A DNA stretch of 64,000 bases, from positions 434,001 through 498,000 of the forward strand of contig NZ_JADWYJ010000002.1 of assembly GCF_021354595.1 (NCBI RefSeq). The letters run 5' to 3'. Every line of letters starts with the position of its first letter. Positions within the stretch are counted from its first letter, which is position 1. Positions 17,298-24,923 of the stretch are shown here, one piece after another. Below the pieces are notes generated by a model. It was not told the DNA's origin and did not search any database. It worked only from the letters and a program-made list of their open reading frames with translations. Origin of the DNA: Maribellus sp. CM-23 (GTDB taxonomy: Bacteria > Bacteroidota > Bacteroidia > Bacteroidales > Prolixibacteraceae). The position numbers were made by a program, and so were the translations under genes.

Positions 17298-17630
17298 TTA
17301 ACAGTTGTTATCCGAACAGCAGTCGATCTCAGCAAGAAATCCGCCCAGCATGTCCTTTAGATTGTTTATTTTTTCTGAATTCAAACAGTAATTAGTTTTC
17401 ACACCGTCAATTTCGCCTTTGATCAAGCCCGGTTCCTTCAACTCCTTCAAATGTTGATTCACCGTTGTACGGCTTAAAGGAAGAACTTCGCAAATATCGC
17501 CCGTCATGCAACTCCGGGTTTCGGCCAGAAACTGCAAAATGCGCAAACGGGCCGGATGTGCCAGCGCTTTGAAAAGCATCGCCTTTTCAGCCAGCTCCTT
17601 ATCAAATAATTCCGTTTTTGATTGTACCAT
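17298..17630 (-). CDS. arsR: ArsR-family repressor of the ars operon
   Basis: 110 residues from ATG 17630. The longer frame from 17663 would start upstream of the -7 motif TATATTTG (17650-17657), which fixes the shorter start. A winged helix-turn-helix (LFKALAHPARLRILQFL; PLSRTTVNQHLKELKEPGLIKGE) carries C41 and C47 in SCMTGDICEV, at the helix position where ArsR proteins bind arsenite, plus a C-terminal CCSDNNC. As(III) binding should release it from the operator just upstream. Confidence 0.93.
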   Translation of the reverse strand: MVQSKTELFDKELAEKAMLFKALAHPARLRILQFLAETRSCMTGDICEVLPLSRTTVNQHLKELKEPGLIKGEIDGVKTNYCLNSEKINNLKDMLGGFLAEIDCCSDNNC

Positions 17631-17645
17631 CTTTATCAATTCTAT

Positions 17646-17690
17646 GACGCAAATATACGTCACAAAATTTAATAACGTATAAATACGTCA
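17646..17690 (-). promoter_or_regulatory. Promoter and double operator of arsR-arsC-arsM-acr3
   Basis: Two related 14-bp palindromes lie exactly 28 bp apart: ACGCAAATATACGT (17647-17660) and ACGTATAAATACGT (17675-17688). The -7 motif TATATTTG on minus (17650-17657) lies inside the first, so a bound repressor would block the promoter. Confidence 0.7.
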
Positions 17691-17748
17691 ATAAATTTTT
17701 ATTACATGCTGAAAAAACACGATTGCCTAGTTAAATTATTCAGAAAAA

Positions 17749-17794
17749 GATTCTTTCACTTCTCCGTCAATTGACGGATTCGTTCAGAATGACA
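17749..17794. repeat. Dispersed short palindromic repeat
   Basis: Sequence of the widespread type AGATTCTTTCACTTCTCCG...TTCAGAATGACA, here with a perfect CCGTCAATTGACGG centre (17764-17777). A related copy is at 45457-45512. Lies just past the gene ending at 17809. Confidence 0.45.
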
Positions 17795-17808
17795 ACATAC
17801 TGTGCCTT

Positions 17809-18582
17809 TTAGGGCTTAATCTTCTCAAACAGTCCCAGAAGTTTTGAATTCAGAATATTTTTGATCTCCGGTTCATTCTCTCCGATTGGTTTCACCGGAA
17901 TCAGATCTATCACTTCCTCGGCTTGCAAGCCAGACTGATAATACAATTTCCAGGCTTTCTTTAAGCTGGCAGAAACGGCTTTCCTGGCTTCCTCTTCGGA
18001 TAAACCGGTTTCTCTGGCAATCGCCTCCATTTGCTGCCACTGGAACCAGAAATAGGTGGGCAACATGGCTGAGCTGATGGCATAACTTTCCAGCTTGGCT
18101 TCTTCGGTCTCGAAGGTTTTACCGAGCTTTTTCAGCAACTTCAAGAGCTGTTTCTTTTCTTCGGGATCATAGCCGGGTGCAAAAGTTACAGGGTTGTATC
18201 CTTCGTTGATATAAGAAGTTGCGTTTGGTATCATCCGAACCAGTTTTTGAGTCGGCAACACCGCTGCCATTTTTTCGAGCGTAATTTTCGGTGCCAGCGA
18301 GATCACAACCGTTGTCGTGTTCACTGTTTCTTTTATCGCCTGCAAAGTTTCCATCATCACCGGGGGATGAACAGCGATAAATACCAGTTGCTGTGCGGCA
18401 ACACCTGCCACTGTTTCTGCTTTTTCTATCTTCGGGAAATCAGTGCATAGGGAATTTACTGTTTCGGTATTCGGATCAAATACCTTCACATTTGCCGACA
18501 ATGCGTTTTTGTTGCTGAGGCCCTGCAAAAAAATTCGCGTAATACGGCCTCCACCGATAAAGCCTATTGATTTTTGTTTCAT
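17809..18582 (-). CDS. Pyrroline-5-carboxylate reductase-like NAD(P)-binding protein
   Basis: 257 residues from ATG 18582 (frame open to 18600). The N-terminal Rossmann site is IGFIGGGRITRIFLQGL; further ProC-like blocks are AVHPPVMMETL, VISLAPKITLEKM and RMIPNATSYINEGYNPVT. The C-terminal half has the ProC-type helical dimer layout but looks diverged (AISSAMLPTYFWFQWQQMEA), so proline synthesis is uncertain. It follows arsG by 62 bases on the same strand, which suggests a role tied to the second arsenic unit. Confidence 0.75.
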   Translation of the reverse strand: MKQKSIGFIGGGRITRIFLQGLSNKNALSANVKVFDPNTETVNSLCTDFPKIEKAETVAGVAAQQLVFIAVHPPVMMETLQAIKETVNTTTVVISLAPKITLEKMAAVLPTQKLVRMIPNATSYINEGYNPVTFAPGYDPEEKKQLLKLLKKLGKTFETEEAKLESYAISSAMLPTYFWFQWQQMEAIARETGLSEEEARKAVSASLKKAWKLYYQSGLQAEEVIDLIPVKPIGENEPEIKNILNSKLLGLFEKIKP

Positions 18583-18644
18583 GATGTTGGTTTTAGTCAA
18601 AAATTACCACTCATTTAATCACATACATTCAAGCCAATGAATGC

Positions 18645-19346
18645 TTAAAAGAACACTGTAATGATGTAATACAGTCCCACGAGGATAAATAAAACTGCGA
18701 TGACTTTCCGAAACCAATATTCGAAGGTTTTTAGCCGTTGATACAAACCTCCTACCCCCGACACGGCATAAGCGATCAGCCACGCAAACAAGATGACCGG
18801 AATACCGGTGGCAATAGCAAAAACAACGGGAAGGTACAAACCTGATGCGCTGCTGATGGTGAGCGGAATTAACATTCCGAAGTACAAAACACCGCTGTAA
18901 GGGCAGAAGGCCATGGCAAACAACATCCCCAGCAAAAGAACATCCCAATACCCCGTAACACCTTTTTTCTCGAAGCGTTCTGCGATTTTTCCTCCTCCCG
19001 GAAGACTGATTTTCAAAACGCCAAGCATAAACAGCCCGATAACAATCAGCAAGGGGCCAATGATCTTCATTCCGTAGCGTTGAAATACTCCCGACACCTC
19101 AAACTGGTCAGCTCCCAGGAAAATAACAAACGCCAGCAAGGTATAGGCAATCGCTCGACCCAAGGTATAGATCAGGCCGTTGTAAAAAACCCGGTTTCGG
19201 TTTTCAATGTCTTTACCAATAAAACCCACTGCTGTAATATTGGTCGCTAAAGGGCAAGGACTGATGGCTGTCATTAATCCCAGTACCAACGCAGTTACAA
19301 CAGGAAAAGAACTATTTTCGAGTAATTCGGTCAGAAGTCCTTCCAT
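18645..19346 (-). CDS. arsG: ArsG-family aromatic arsenical efflux permease (CcdA-like)
   Basis: 233 residues, six membrane segments of the DsbD/CcdA transporter fold. Paired cysteines are in AISPCPLATN (about 31) and AMAFCPYSGVLY (about 134). Homologues next to ArsF-type proteins are described as permeases for trivalent aromatic arsenicals (roxarsone, nitarsone). It begins 1 base after arsF ends, so the two act together. The alternative is a generic CcdA-type electron shuttle feeding the ArsF thiol pair. Confidence 0.8.
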   Translation of the reverse strand: MEGLLTELLENSSFPVVTALVLGLMTAISPCPLATNITAVGFIGKDIENRNRVFYNGLIYTLGRAIAYTLLAFVIFLGADQFEVSGVFQRYGMKIIGPLLIVIGLFMLGVLKISLPGGGKIAERFEKKGVTGYWDVLLLGMLFAMAFCPYSGVLYFGMLIPLTISSASGLYLPVVFAIATGIPVILFAWLIAYAVSGVGGLYQRLKTFEYWFRKVIAVLFILVGLYYIITVFF

Positions 19347-19347
19347 G

Positions 19348-19755
19348 CTACAACAACGATTTTATCTTCTCTTCAATTACTTTTTTGAATTTACCCGGAT
19401 CCGTACGGGCGTACAAAAAACCTTCGTTGGTAAGGTTGATCTTTTTCTTTCCTTTTACCACCAAAAGCGCCTGGCTGTTGATCCCCAGTTCTTTTCCCTT
19501 GGCTTCACCATCGGGTTGATCCAAATTGTAGGACACAAAACTGACTTTGGAGCCAAATAACTCCTTCACATCCTGTTGAGCTTCCGACTCAATTGCTTTG
19601 CAGGTGGCACAGCGCTTATTCACGTGAAAGTAATAGACCTTAACCAGCGCTTCTTTGGGTTCTGAATCGGTTTGTGCCGAAACCTTCATTCCGAAAAGTA
19701 AAACAGCGCAAAGGCTTAGCAAGACAAGGTTGATTTTTGTTCTCATTTGGTTCAA
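19348..19755 (-). CDS. arsF: ArsF-family thioredoxin-like protein
   Basis: 135 residues. A signal peptide (about 1-27, MKVSAQ) precedes a thioredoxin-like domain with the redox motif C-A-T-C in HVNKRCATCKAIESEA, and a cis-turn region near GINSQALLVVKG. In the arsEFG system the ArsE/F proteins are linked to reduction of nitro-aromatic arsenicals. Only one such subunit is seen here; no separate arsE lies nearby. Exported position and the neighbouring CcdA-fold permease suggest that electrons may be passed across the membrane. Confidence 0.78.
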   Translation of the reverse strand: MNQMRTKINLVLLSLCAVLLFGMKVSAQTDSEPKEALVKVYYFHVNKRCATCKAIESEAQQDVKELFGSKVSFVSYNLDQPDGEAKGKELGINSQALLVVKGKKKINLTNEGFLYARTDPGKFKKVIEEKIKSLL

Positions 19756-19864
19756 TTATTTGTTTTTAGCGGGAACTCATCCCGAATTTTATGATTTGTT
19801 TTTTTGAATCGTTATTCAATCTTTCACTTTACGCCAGCCTCCATCTAATACATTTCCCGGAACC

Positions 19865-19892
19865 TGTTCGGCATTCGCAAAACACCGAACAA
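19865..19892 (-). promoter_or_regulatory. Candidate second operator, upstream of arsF
   Basis: On minus, TTGTTCGG ... CCGAACA repeats the half-sites of the operator at 20209-20230 with a 13-15-base spacer. It lies in the 151-bp gap between arsR and arsF, so the same repressor may control arsFG separately. Confidence 0.4.
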
Positions 19893-19906
19893 GCAACACA
19901 AAATTT

Positions 19907-20206
19907 TTAGACCTTCCAGAATTCTTTAAACAGAGCTTTTGCCTCCGCCCAGTTTTCTTTGTTGATACAATACCTGATCCTGGGTGCTTCAATCTCCCCC
20001 TGAATCAACCCGGCATCTTTCAACTCCTTCAGGTGTTGGGAAAGCGTTGATTTCACAATCGGCAGTTCTTCGGTAAGATCGCCGCTGTAGCAACAGCTTT
20101 GACTGGCAAGTAATTCGAGCACGTACATCCGAACCGGATGCCCCATTGCTTTGGCATAACGGGCCATCTTCTTCTGCTTATCAGTTATTACTTCTTTCGA
20201 CGCCAT
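19907..20206 (-). CDS. arsR: ArsR-family repressor of the arsFG unit
   Basis: 99 residues from ATG 20206. The frame is open to 20230 but that start falls in the -7 motif TACATTTG (20228-20235), so the shorter start is chosen. Winged helix-turn-helix: MGHPVRMYVLELLASQ then LPIVKSTLSQHLKELKDAGLIQGE. C38 and C39 (SQSCCYSG) sit near the recognition helix and suit a thiol-reactive metalloid. It differs from the first ArsR in length, cysteine pattern and operator. Confidence 0.9.
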   Translation of the reverse strand: MASKEVITDKQKKMARYAKAMGHPVRMYVLELLASQSCCYSGDLTEELPIVKSTLSQHLKELKDAGLIQGEIEAPRIRYCINKENWAEAKALFKEFWKV

Positions 20207-20208
20207 GC

Positions 20209-20235
20209 TTGTTCGTAATCTACCGAACAAATGTA
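20209..20235 (-). promoter_or_regulatory. Promoter and operator of the second ars unit
   Basis: TTGTTCG-N8-CGAACAA (20209-20230) is a seven-base perfect dyad. The -7 motif TACATTTG on minus (20228-20235) overlaps its outer arm, placing the start site inside the operator, a direct fit to ArsR repression. Confidence 0.7.
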
Positions 20236-20454
20236 AGCAGAATTACCAAAAAAAAATGACAAGGACTACAAAAAATAGCCTTGCCAAATCTTCTTTTACA
20301 TTGTTTTCCCAGGCATGCCGCTAGTGTAGGTTTGTAGTCATGCCGATCATGGGCTAAATCATGTCCGTTCGAATTCGATCCAATTACACACCGATTCAAA
20401 GTTTGGTTGCAATACAGTAATATAATTGTTTTTGCTCCTCAACCGGGCACTTTT

Positions 20455-21243
20455 CTACTGGCCAACAAACTGTAGATTGATACCGGTCAACACCTGAAAC
20501 TGCGGTTGTGTTCCTTTATGCAGCATCGAGTATTGGGGCTCAATAAAAAGGTTAAGAACCGTATTACCAGCTTTTACAACTTTACCAATACCAAGTGCGA
20601 TAGGCATATGAAAAGCCTCGTTTTCGATATCAAAAGCCCAGATTGGAGCCCCACGCAGGTAGGTTCCTTGTCCGAGTTGGAAAAAATAAAAAGGTTGAAC
20701 AGCGGCCATGTTAGTGCTGTTGCGGTCTTCATCGCCGGCAAATGAAGTTTGCCATGTTACCAGACCGCCAAACTGAATAACCGGAGATTTGGCTACAAAA
20801 GCTACAAAAGCCATTCCCCCCTGCCACTTTCCTGCCCCCAGGGCATCATCCGATGCAGTGGGAAACGCAAGTAATGGCCCCGCTCCAACCGTTGTGGTGG
20901 CGTTCGATACAAAGCTGTAGGCAAGAAAAGCATTGATATCGCCTAATCCGTTCGCAGAATTTATCGCTCCACTTCCGTTGGGCATGCCTACAGTACTCAT
21001 TGGCACCGACAAACGAAACAGGAGTTTCCCGCCTGCCAGTGGTTTGGCAAAACGTATCCAGGCAGTGTTCATATAGGCATCACCCGAAGCATCAGCCAGT
21101 TTCGGGATATAGTAATCGTGAAAATTTAAAGCCGTCATATTGGCCAACGGATTGTTAGCCTGAGCTGCTGAGCTACCTTCTTCTTCCTGCGCAAATAACA
21201 CTGAGGAGCAGAAGATGAATAGCAGGGGTAATATTCTTTTCAT
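20455..21243 (-). CDS. Predicted outer-membrane beta-barrel protein
   Basis: 262 residues from ATG 21243; the frame is open to 21378 but the reading upstream of the signal peptide is not protein-like. The signal peptide is about 1-18 (LLFIFCSSVLFAQ). Mature blocks NPLANMTALNFHDYYIP, LGAGKWQGGMAFVAF, SPVIQFGGLVTWQTSFAG and VQPFYFFQLGQGTYLRGAPIW alternate as in transporter-like barrels that are often labelled neuromedin U-like or MetA-like. The protein ends in F-V-G-Q. It directly follows the last sulfatase gene on the same strand, 138 bases on, across a terminator-like hairpin. Confidence 0.72.
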   Translation of the reverse strand: MKRILPLLFIFCSSVLFAQEEEGSSAAQANNPLANMTALNFHDYYIPKLADASGDAYMNTAWIRFAKPLAGGKLLFRLSVPMSTVGMPNGSGAINSANGLGDINAFLAYSFVSNATTTVGAGPLLAFPTASDDALGAGKWQGGMAFVAFVAKSPVIQFGGLVTWQTSFAGDEDRNSTNMAAVQPFYFFQLGQGTYLRGAPIWAFDIENEAFHMPIALGIGKVVKAGNTVLNLFIEPQYSMLHKGTQPQFQVLTGINLQFVGQ

Positions 21244-21326
21244 AATTTTAATTTTATGTACGTTTAACATAGAAATAAAAATTCCGAGAAATCCGTTAAT
21301 AGAAATATTCTCAGAATGATAAAAAA

Positions 21327-21347
21327 GGGCACCCGAAACGGATGCCT
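21327..21347 (-). terminator. Hairpin after sulfatase gene 1
   Basis: GGGCACCCG-AAA-CGGATGCCT, with T-run on the minus side; sister hairpins follow the other two sulfatase genes. Confidence 0.55.
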
Positions 21348-21381
21348 TCTTTATCCTCGATTTTATAAAAATCAGCACTGG

Positions 21382-22917
21382 TTAATTATTACTTTCTGGA
21401 GTTAACTTTCTAAGCTCTTCATCAATATTAAAGTCCAAACTTTTCATTCGTGGCGGATATTCTTTTAGCGATTGCATAAACTCACTCACTTTGCCAAAGG
21501 CGGGGGCATACGTCCATGCTCTGTCTTCCAGCCATTCGTTATAGCCACGCGCATCGATAAAACGCTCAAAAGGGTCTAATTTCAGGTTAACAACAATAGG
21601 TGTAACCATATCTTGCTGAACCCCATTAAACCACTTGTCCTGTTTTTTGAATAAAAATTTCCAATCGCCAAAACGAACACCATGCAGGGTGGTTTCGGTA
21701 AAATAGAAGAACTCTTTTCGTTTCGAAGGACCAGTATTTGTAATAAGGTCAGTTTGGTCGTAACCATCTAAATGAATTTTTTCGTACGTTTTATCTCCCG
21801 CGGTATAACTTGTCAGGAGTTTCTCCTTAAGATCGGGTTCGCCCACCTGCGCCATAATCGTTGGCAACCAGTCTTCCATGGTCATAAATTCGCCGGTAAC
21901 GGTTCCGGCAGGGATATGCCCCGGCCATTTCACCATCATCGGTACTTTAAAACCGCCTTCCCATCCACCAACTCCTTTTTCGCCTCTAAAGGGTTGGTTT
22001 CCACCATCGGGCCAAACATAAGAATAGGCGCCATTATCGGTCGAGAACATCACCAGGGTATTATCATCCACTCCCAGGTCTTCAAGTAACTGAAGCAATT
22101 CACCAACCACATCGTCCATTTCCATTACTCCATCGGCATAAATCCCATAGCCCGATTTGTCTTTATACTTTTCTGACAAATTGGTATGCATGTGCATGCG
22201 CGTAAGATTATGCCATACAAAGAATGGTTTATCATCTTTAACCGCGTCGGTAATAAATCGTTTCGACTCTTTCAGGATTTCCCATTCCAGGTTCTTCTGA
22301 CGTTCCTTGCCAAACGGACCATCGTCTTCAACTTTCTGCGTTCCGTCTGGCTGCGCCCACGAATGAATCACCCCTCGTTGCGCAAACTGTTTTGCTACTG
22401 CAGGATCTTTAGGAAAGTCGTATAGCTCGGTATATTCTCCGGCATTAAGGTGGTAAAGTATGCCATAGAACTCGTCGAAACCATGATTGGTAGGCAGATG
22501 CTCATCACGGTCGCCCAGGTGATTTTTACCAAACTGGCCGGTGGCATAGCCCAGCGGTTTTAGTAAAGTAGCCAGTGTAGGGTCTTTCTCATTCATGCCT
22601 TGTTCTGCTCCGGGGAGACCTACTGTGGCCAATCCAACACGAATGGGATATTGCCCGGTAACAAAAGCCGCACGACCTGCGGTACACGAAGGTTGCGCAT
22701 AATGATCCATAAAAAGCATCCCCTCATTGGCAATACGGTCGATGTTAGGTGTGCTGCCACCCATCATTCCTCGATGGTATGCACTGAGGTTCCACATCCC
22801 CACATCGTCGCCCCAGATGATCAGAATATTGGGTTTCTTATCCTGAGCAAGGGTTACAAACGGTAAGAAGATCAGGAGCAATAAACTGTTCTTCAAGAAT
22901 CTAAAGTAATTTTTCAT
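21382..22917 (-). CDS. Exported arylsulfatase (family S1), copy 1
   Basis: 511 residues. The signal peptide (about 1-24, ...VTLAQ) is followed by metal-site DD at 37-38 in WGDDVG, and the formylglycine motif C78-T-A-G-R82 in QPSCTAGRAAFVTG. FSTDNGAY gives the second metal site. The catalytic Cys must be oxidised to formylglycine by an anSME or FGE enzyme, not seen in this window. It removes sulfate esters from an unknown, probably polysaccharide or small aromatic, substrate in the periplasm. It is one of three tandem paralogues. Confidence 0.92.
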   Translation of the reverse strand: MKNYFRFLKNSLLLLIFLPFVTLAQDKKPNILIIWGDDVGMWNLSAYHRGMMGGSTPNIDRIANEGMLFMDHYAQPSCTAGRAAFVTGQYPIRVGLATVGLPGAEQGMNEKDPTLATLLKPLGYATGQFGKNHLGDRDEHLPTNHGFDEFYGILYHLNAGEYTELYDFPKDPAVAKQFAQRGVIHSWAQPDGTQKVEDDGPFGKERQKNLEWEILKESKRFITDAVKDDKPFFVWHNLTRMHMHTNLSEKYKDKSGYGIYADGVMEMDDVVGELLQLLEDLGVDDNTLVMFSTDNGAYSYVWPDGGNQPFRGEKGVGGWEGGFKVPMMVKWPGHIPAGTVTGEFMTMEDWLPTIMAQVGEPDLKEKLLTSYTAGDKTYEKIHLDGYDQTDLITNTGPSKRKEFFYFTETTLHGVRFGDWKFLFKKQDKWFNGVQQDMVTPIVVNLKLDPFERFIDARGYNEWLEDRAWTYAPAFGKVSEFMQSLKEYPPRMKSLDFNIDEELRKLTPESNN

Positions 22918-23093
22918 TGTCTTTAAAGTTTATGCATTTAATCAGTGTGTTATTGAATGAATCTTTATATTGATGTTGTATAAGTTAAGAAGATCAGTTC
23001 AGAAATGCACAATAAAACCGGTAGAAAAGTCTGTATTTTTAATTAACATATGCTAATGAAAAAGCCTACAGGATATTCTCATAAAAGACAAGA

Positions 23094-23114
23094 GGGCATC
23101 CGTCTTGGATGCCC
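23094..23114 (-). terminator. Hairpin after sulfatase gene 2
   Basis: GGGCATCC-GTCTT-GGATGCCC, eight perfect pairs, flanked by A and T runs. Confidence 0.75.
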
Positions 23115-23194
23115 TTTTATCTTTTGCTATGCGCTAAGCGTGTCCACTCTTCCAACTCTATTTTTAACGGAAAGAATAGCGCGTTAAATTTTCA

Positions 23195-24748
23195 CTATTG
23201 TTTTCCTTCACTTAATTGTCTGATTATCTCAGAAAAATCGAAGCTGGCTGCCTTTTGAACGGGTGGATATTCCACCAGCGATTCAATGTGTTCAGTAAGC
23301 AATTCCTGCATCGGTTCGTTAATAAATTGCTTTCGTTGCAACATGTCCGACCTGTCCGTAAGGTTGTCGAAGCTTTCGAATGGATCGAAATGGATGTTGT
23401 ACATGATTGGAAACTTTTGCTTCACATAAGGTGCATAATAATTTTCACTGGTTTGAAAGTGCATTTTCCATTGATTTATGCGTACTGCCCGTATATCTGA
23501 CTCGTGGTAATAAATATAATTATTCCTGTTGCTTTCATCCGATTTACCCAGCCAGTAATCCAGGTTATTTACACCGTCGATGTACTGATGGCGTTCCTTA
23601 TCCATTTTTTCAACAACATCAGGTACTCCGGCTGCTGCGGCCAGTGTAGTAAAAATATCCATATGTGCCTGAATGCCCCGAAGTGTCCGGCCTGCTTTAA
23701 TTTTATCTTTCCACATCACCATCATTGGCACCCGAACACCTCCTTCATAAGTCGTCATTTTTTCGCCTCTGAAAGGGGTAGTTCCACCATGCGTACGGGC
23801 ACTGTGTTCAGGACCATTATCGGTAGAATAAATAACAATGGTATTCTCCAATACACCCATTTTCTCCAGCTCGTCGAGCAGTTCTCCAATCATCATATCG
23901 TGTTCAATCATACCACTTCCATAAAAATCGTGCTCGGTAGTGTAAGGTAACGCCAGATATCGATGCTCGGGTTTCAGGTGGGTGAACATGTGCATTCTGC
24001 TCGGATTAAACCAGGCGAAAAAAGGTTTATCATCATTTTTAGCTCTTTTCATGAAGTCCACCATTGCCTCCATAAATTCTTCATCTACGGTTTCCATTCT
24101 TTCTCTCGAGAGTTGACCGGTATCTTCAATCTTTTGTTTCCCTACTTTTCCAAACCTTGGATCAACCGTTGGGTCATCCACGTCGGTTGCCCAGGTATGA
24201 AGTACGCCACGCGTTCCGAATTTTTTAAAATACTCCGGATCTTGCGGATAATCCATTTGCTGGTACTCTTCCTGGGTGTTCAGGTGATAAAGATTACCAA
24301 AGAATTCATCAAATCCGTGAACTGTTGGGAGGTGCGAGTTTCTGTCGCCCAGGTGATTTTTTCCAAATTGCCCGGTTGCATAGCCCTGTTCTTTAAGAAC
24401 TTCGGCAAGAGTAGGACTCTCCTTTTTGAGACCAAGTTCAGCGCCCGGTCTGCCAACAGTGGTCATGCCACTACGAATTGGATACTGCCCGGTAATCAGC
24501 GCAGCACGACCCGCTGTGCAGGATGGCTGAGCATAATGTTCGGTAAACATGATACCTTCATTGGCAATCCGGTCGATGTTGGGAGTGGTGTATCCCATTA
24601 CGCCGTGTCCATAAGCGCTTACATTGCTCCAGCCCACATCATCAGGGAAAATGATTAAAATATTAGGCTTATCCTGCGCGAATGTTACAAATGGTAAGAA
24701 GATCAGGAGCAATAAGCTCTTCTTTAAGATTCTGATGTAATGTTTCAT
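23195..24748 (-). CDS. Exported arylsulfatase (family S1), copy 2
   Basis: 517 residues. The signal peptide (1-~25) is almost the same as copy 1 (SLLLLIFLPFVTFAQ). FPDDVG holds the metal Asp pair, the formylglycine motif is C77-T-A-G-R81, and STDNGPEHS gives the second metal site. Closest to copy 3 in the middle (GKNHLGDRNSHLPTVHGFDEFFGNLYHLN is shared almost exactly). Probably acts on a related but distinct sulfate ester. It has its own terminator and upstream gap of about 175 bases, so it may be transcribed alone. Confidence 0.92.
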   Translation of the reverse strand: MKHYIRILKKSLLLLIFLPFVTFAQDKPNILIIFPDDVGWSNVSAYGHGVMGYTTPNIDRIANEGIMFTEHYAQPSCTAGRAALITGQYPIRSGMTTVGRPGAELGLKKESPTLAEVLKEQGYATGQFGKNHLGDRNSHLPTVHGFDEFFGNLYHLNTQEEYQQMDYPQDPEYFKKFGTRGVLHTWATDVDDPTVDPRFGKVGKQKIEDTGQLSRERMETVDEEFMEAMVDFMKRAKNDDKPFFAWFNPSRMHMFTHLKPEHRYLALPYTTEHDFYGSGMIEHDMMIGELLDELEKMGVLENTIVIYSTDNGPEHSARTHGGTTPFRGEKMTTYEGGVRVPMMVMWKDKIKAGRTLRGIQAHMDIFTTLAAAAGVPDVVEKMDKERHQYIDGVNNLDYWLGKSDESNRNNYIYYHESDIRAVRINQWKMHFQTSENYYAPYVKQKFPIMYNIHFDPFESFDNLTDRSDMLQRKQFINEPMQELLTEHIESLVEYPPVQKAASFDFSEIIRQLSEGKQ

Positions 24749-24883
24749 TTTTATTAAAGTTTATGTATTTGATTAATGTGTTAAAAAAGGCCATTCATTT
24801 TGCTTAACATATAATTACTGCAAAAACCGGCATATTAACATTTTAAAGATGAGACATTTATAGTGTATGATTACTAAAAAGAA

Positions 24884-24904
24884 GGGCACCCGTTTTCGGA
24901 TACC
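24884..24904 (-). terminator. Hairpin after sulfatase gene 3
   Basis: GGGCACCCG-TTTT-CGGATACCT, similar to the hairpin at 21327. Confidence 0.5.
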
Positions 24905-24923
24905 TCTACTGTGTATTTTCTTT

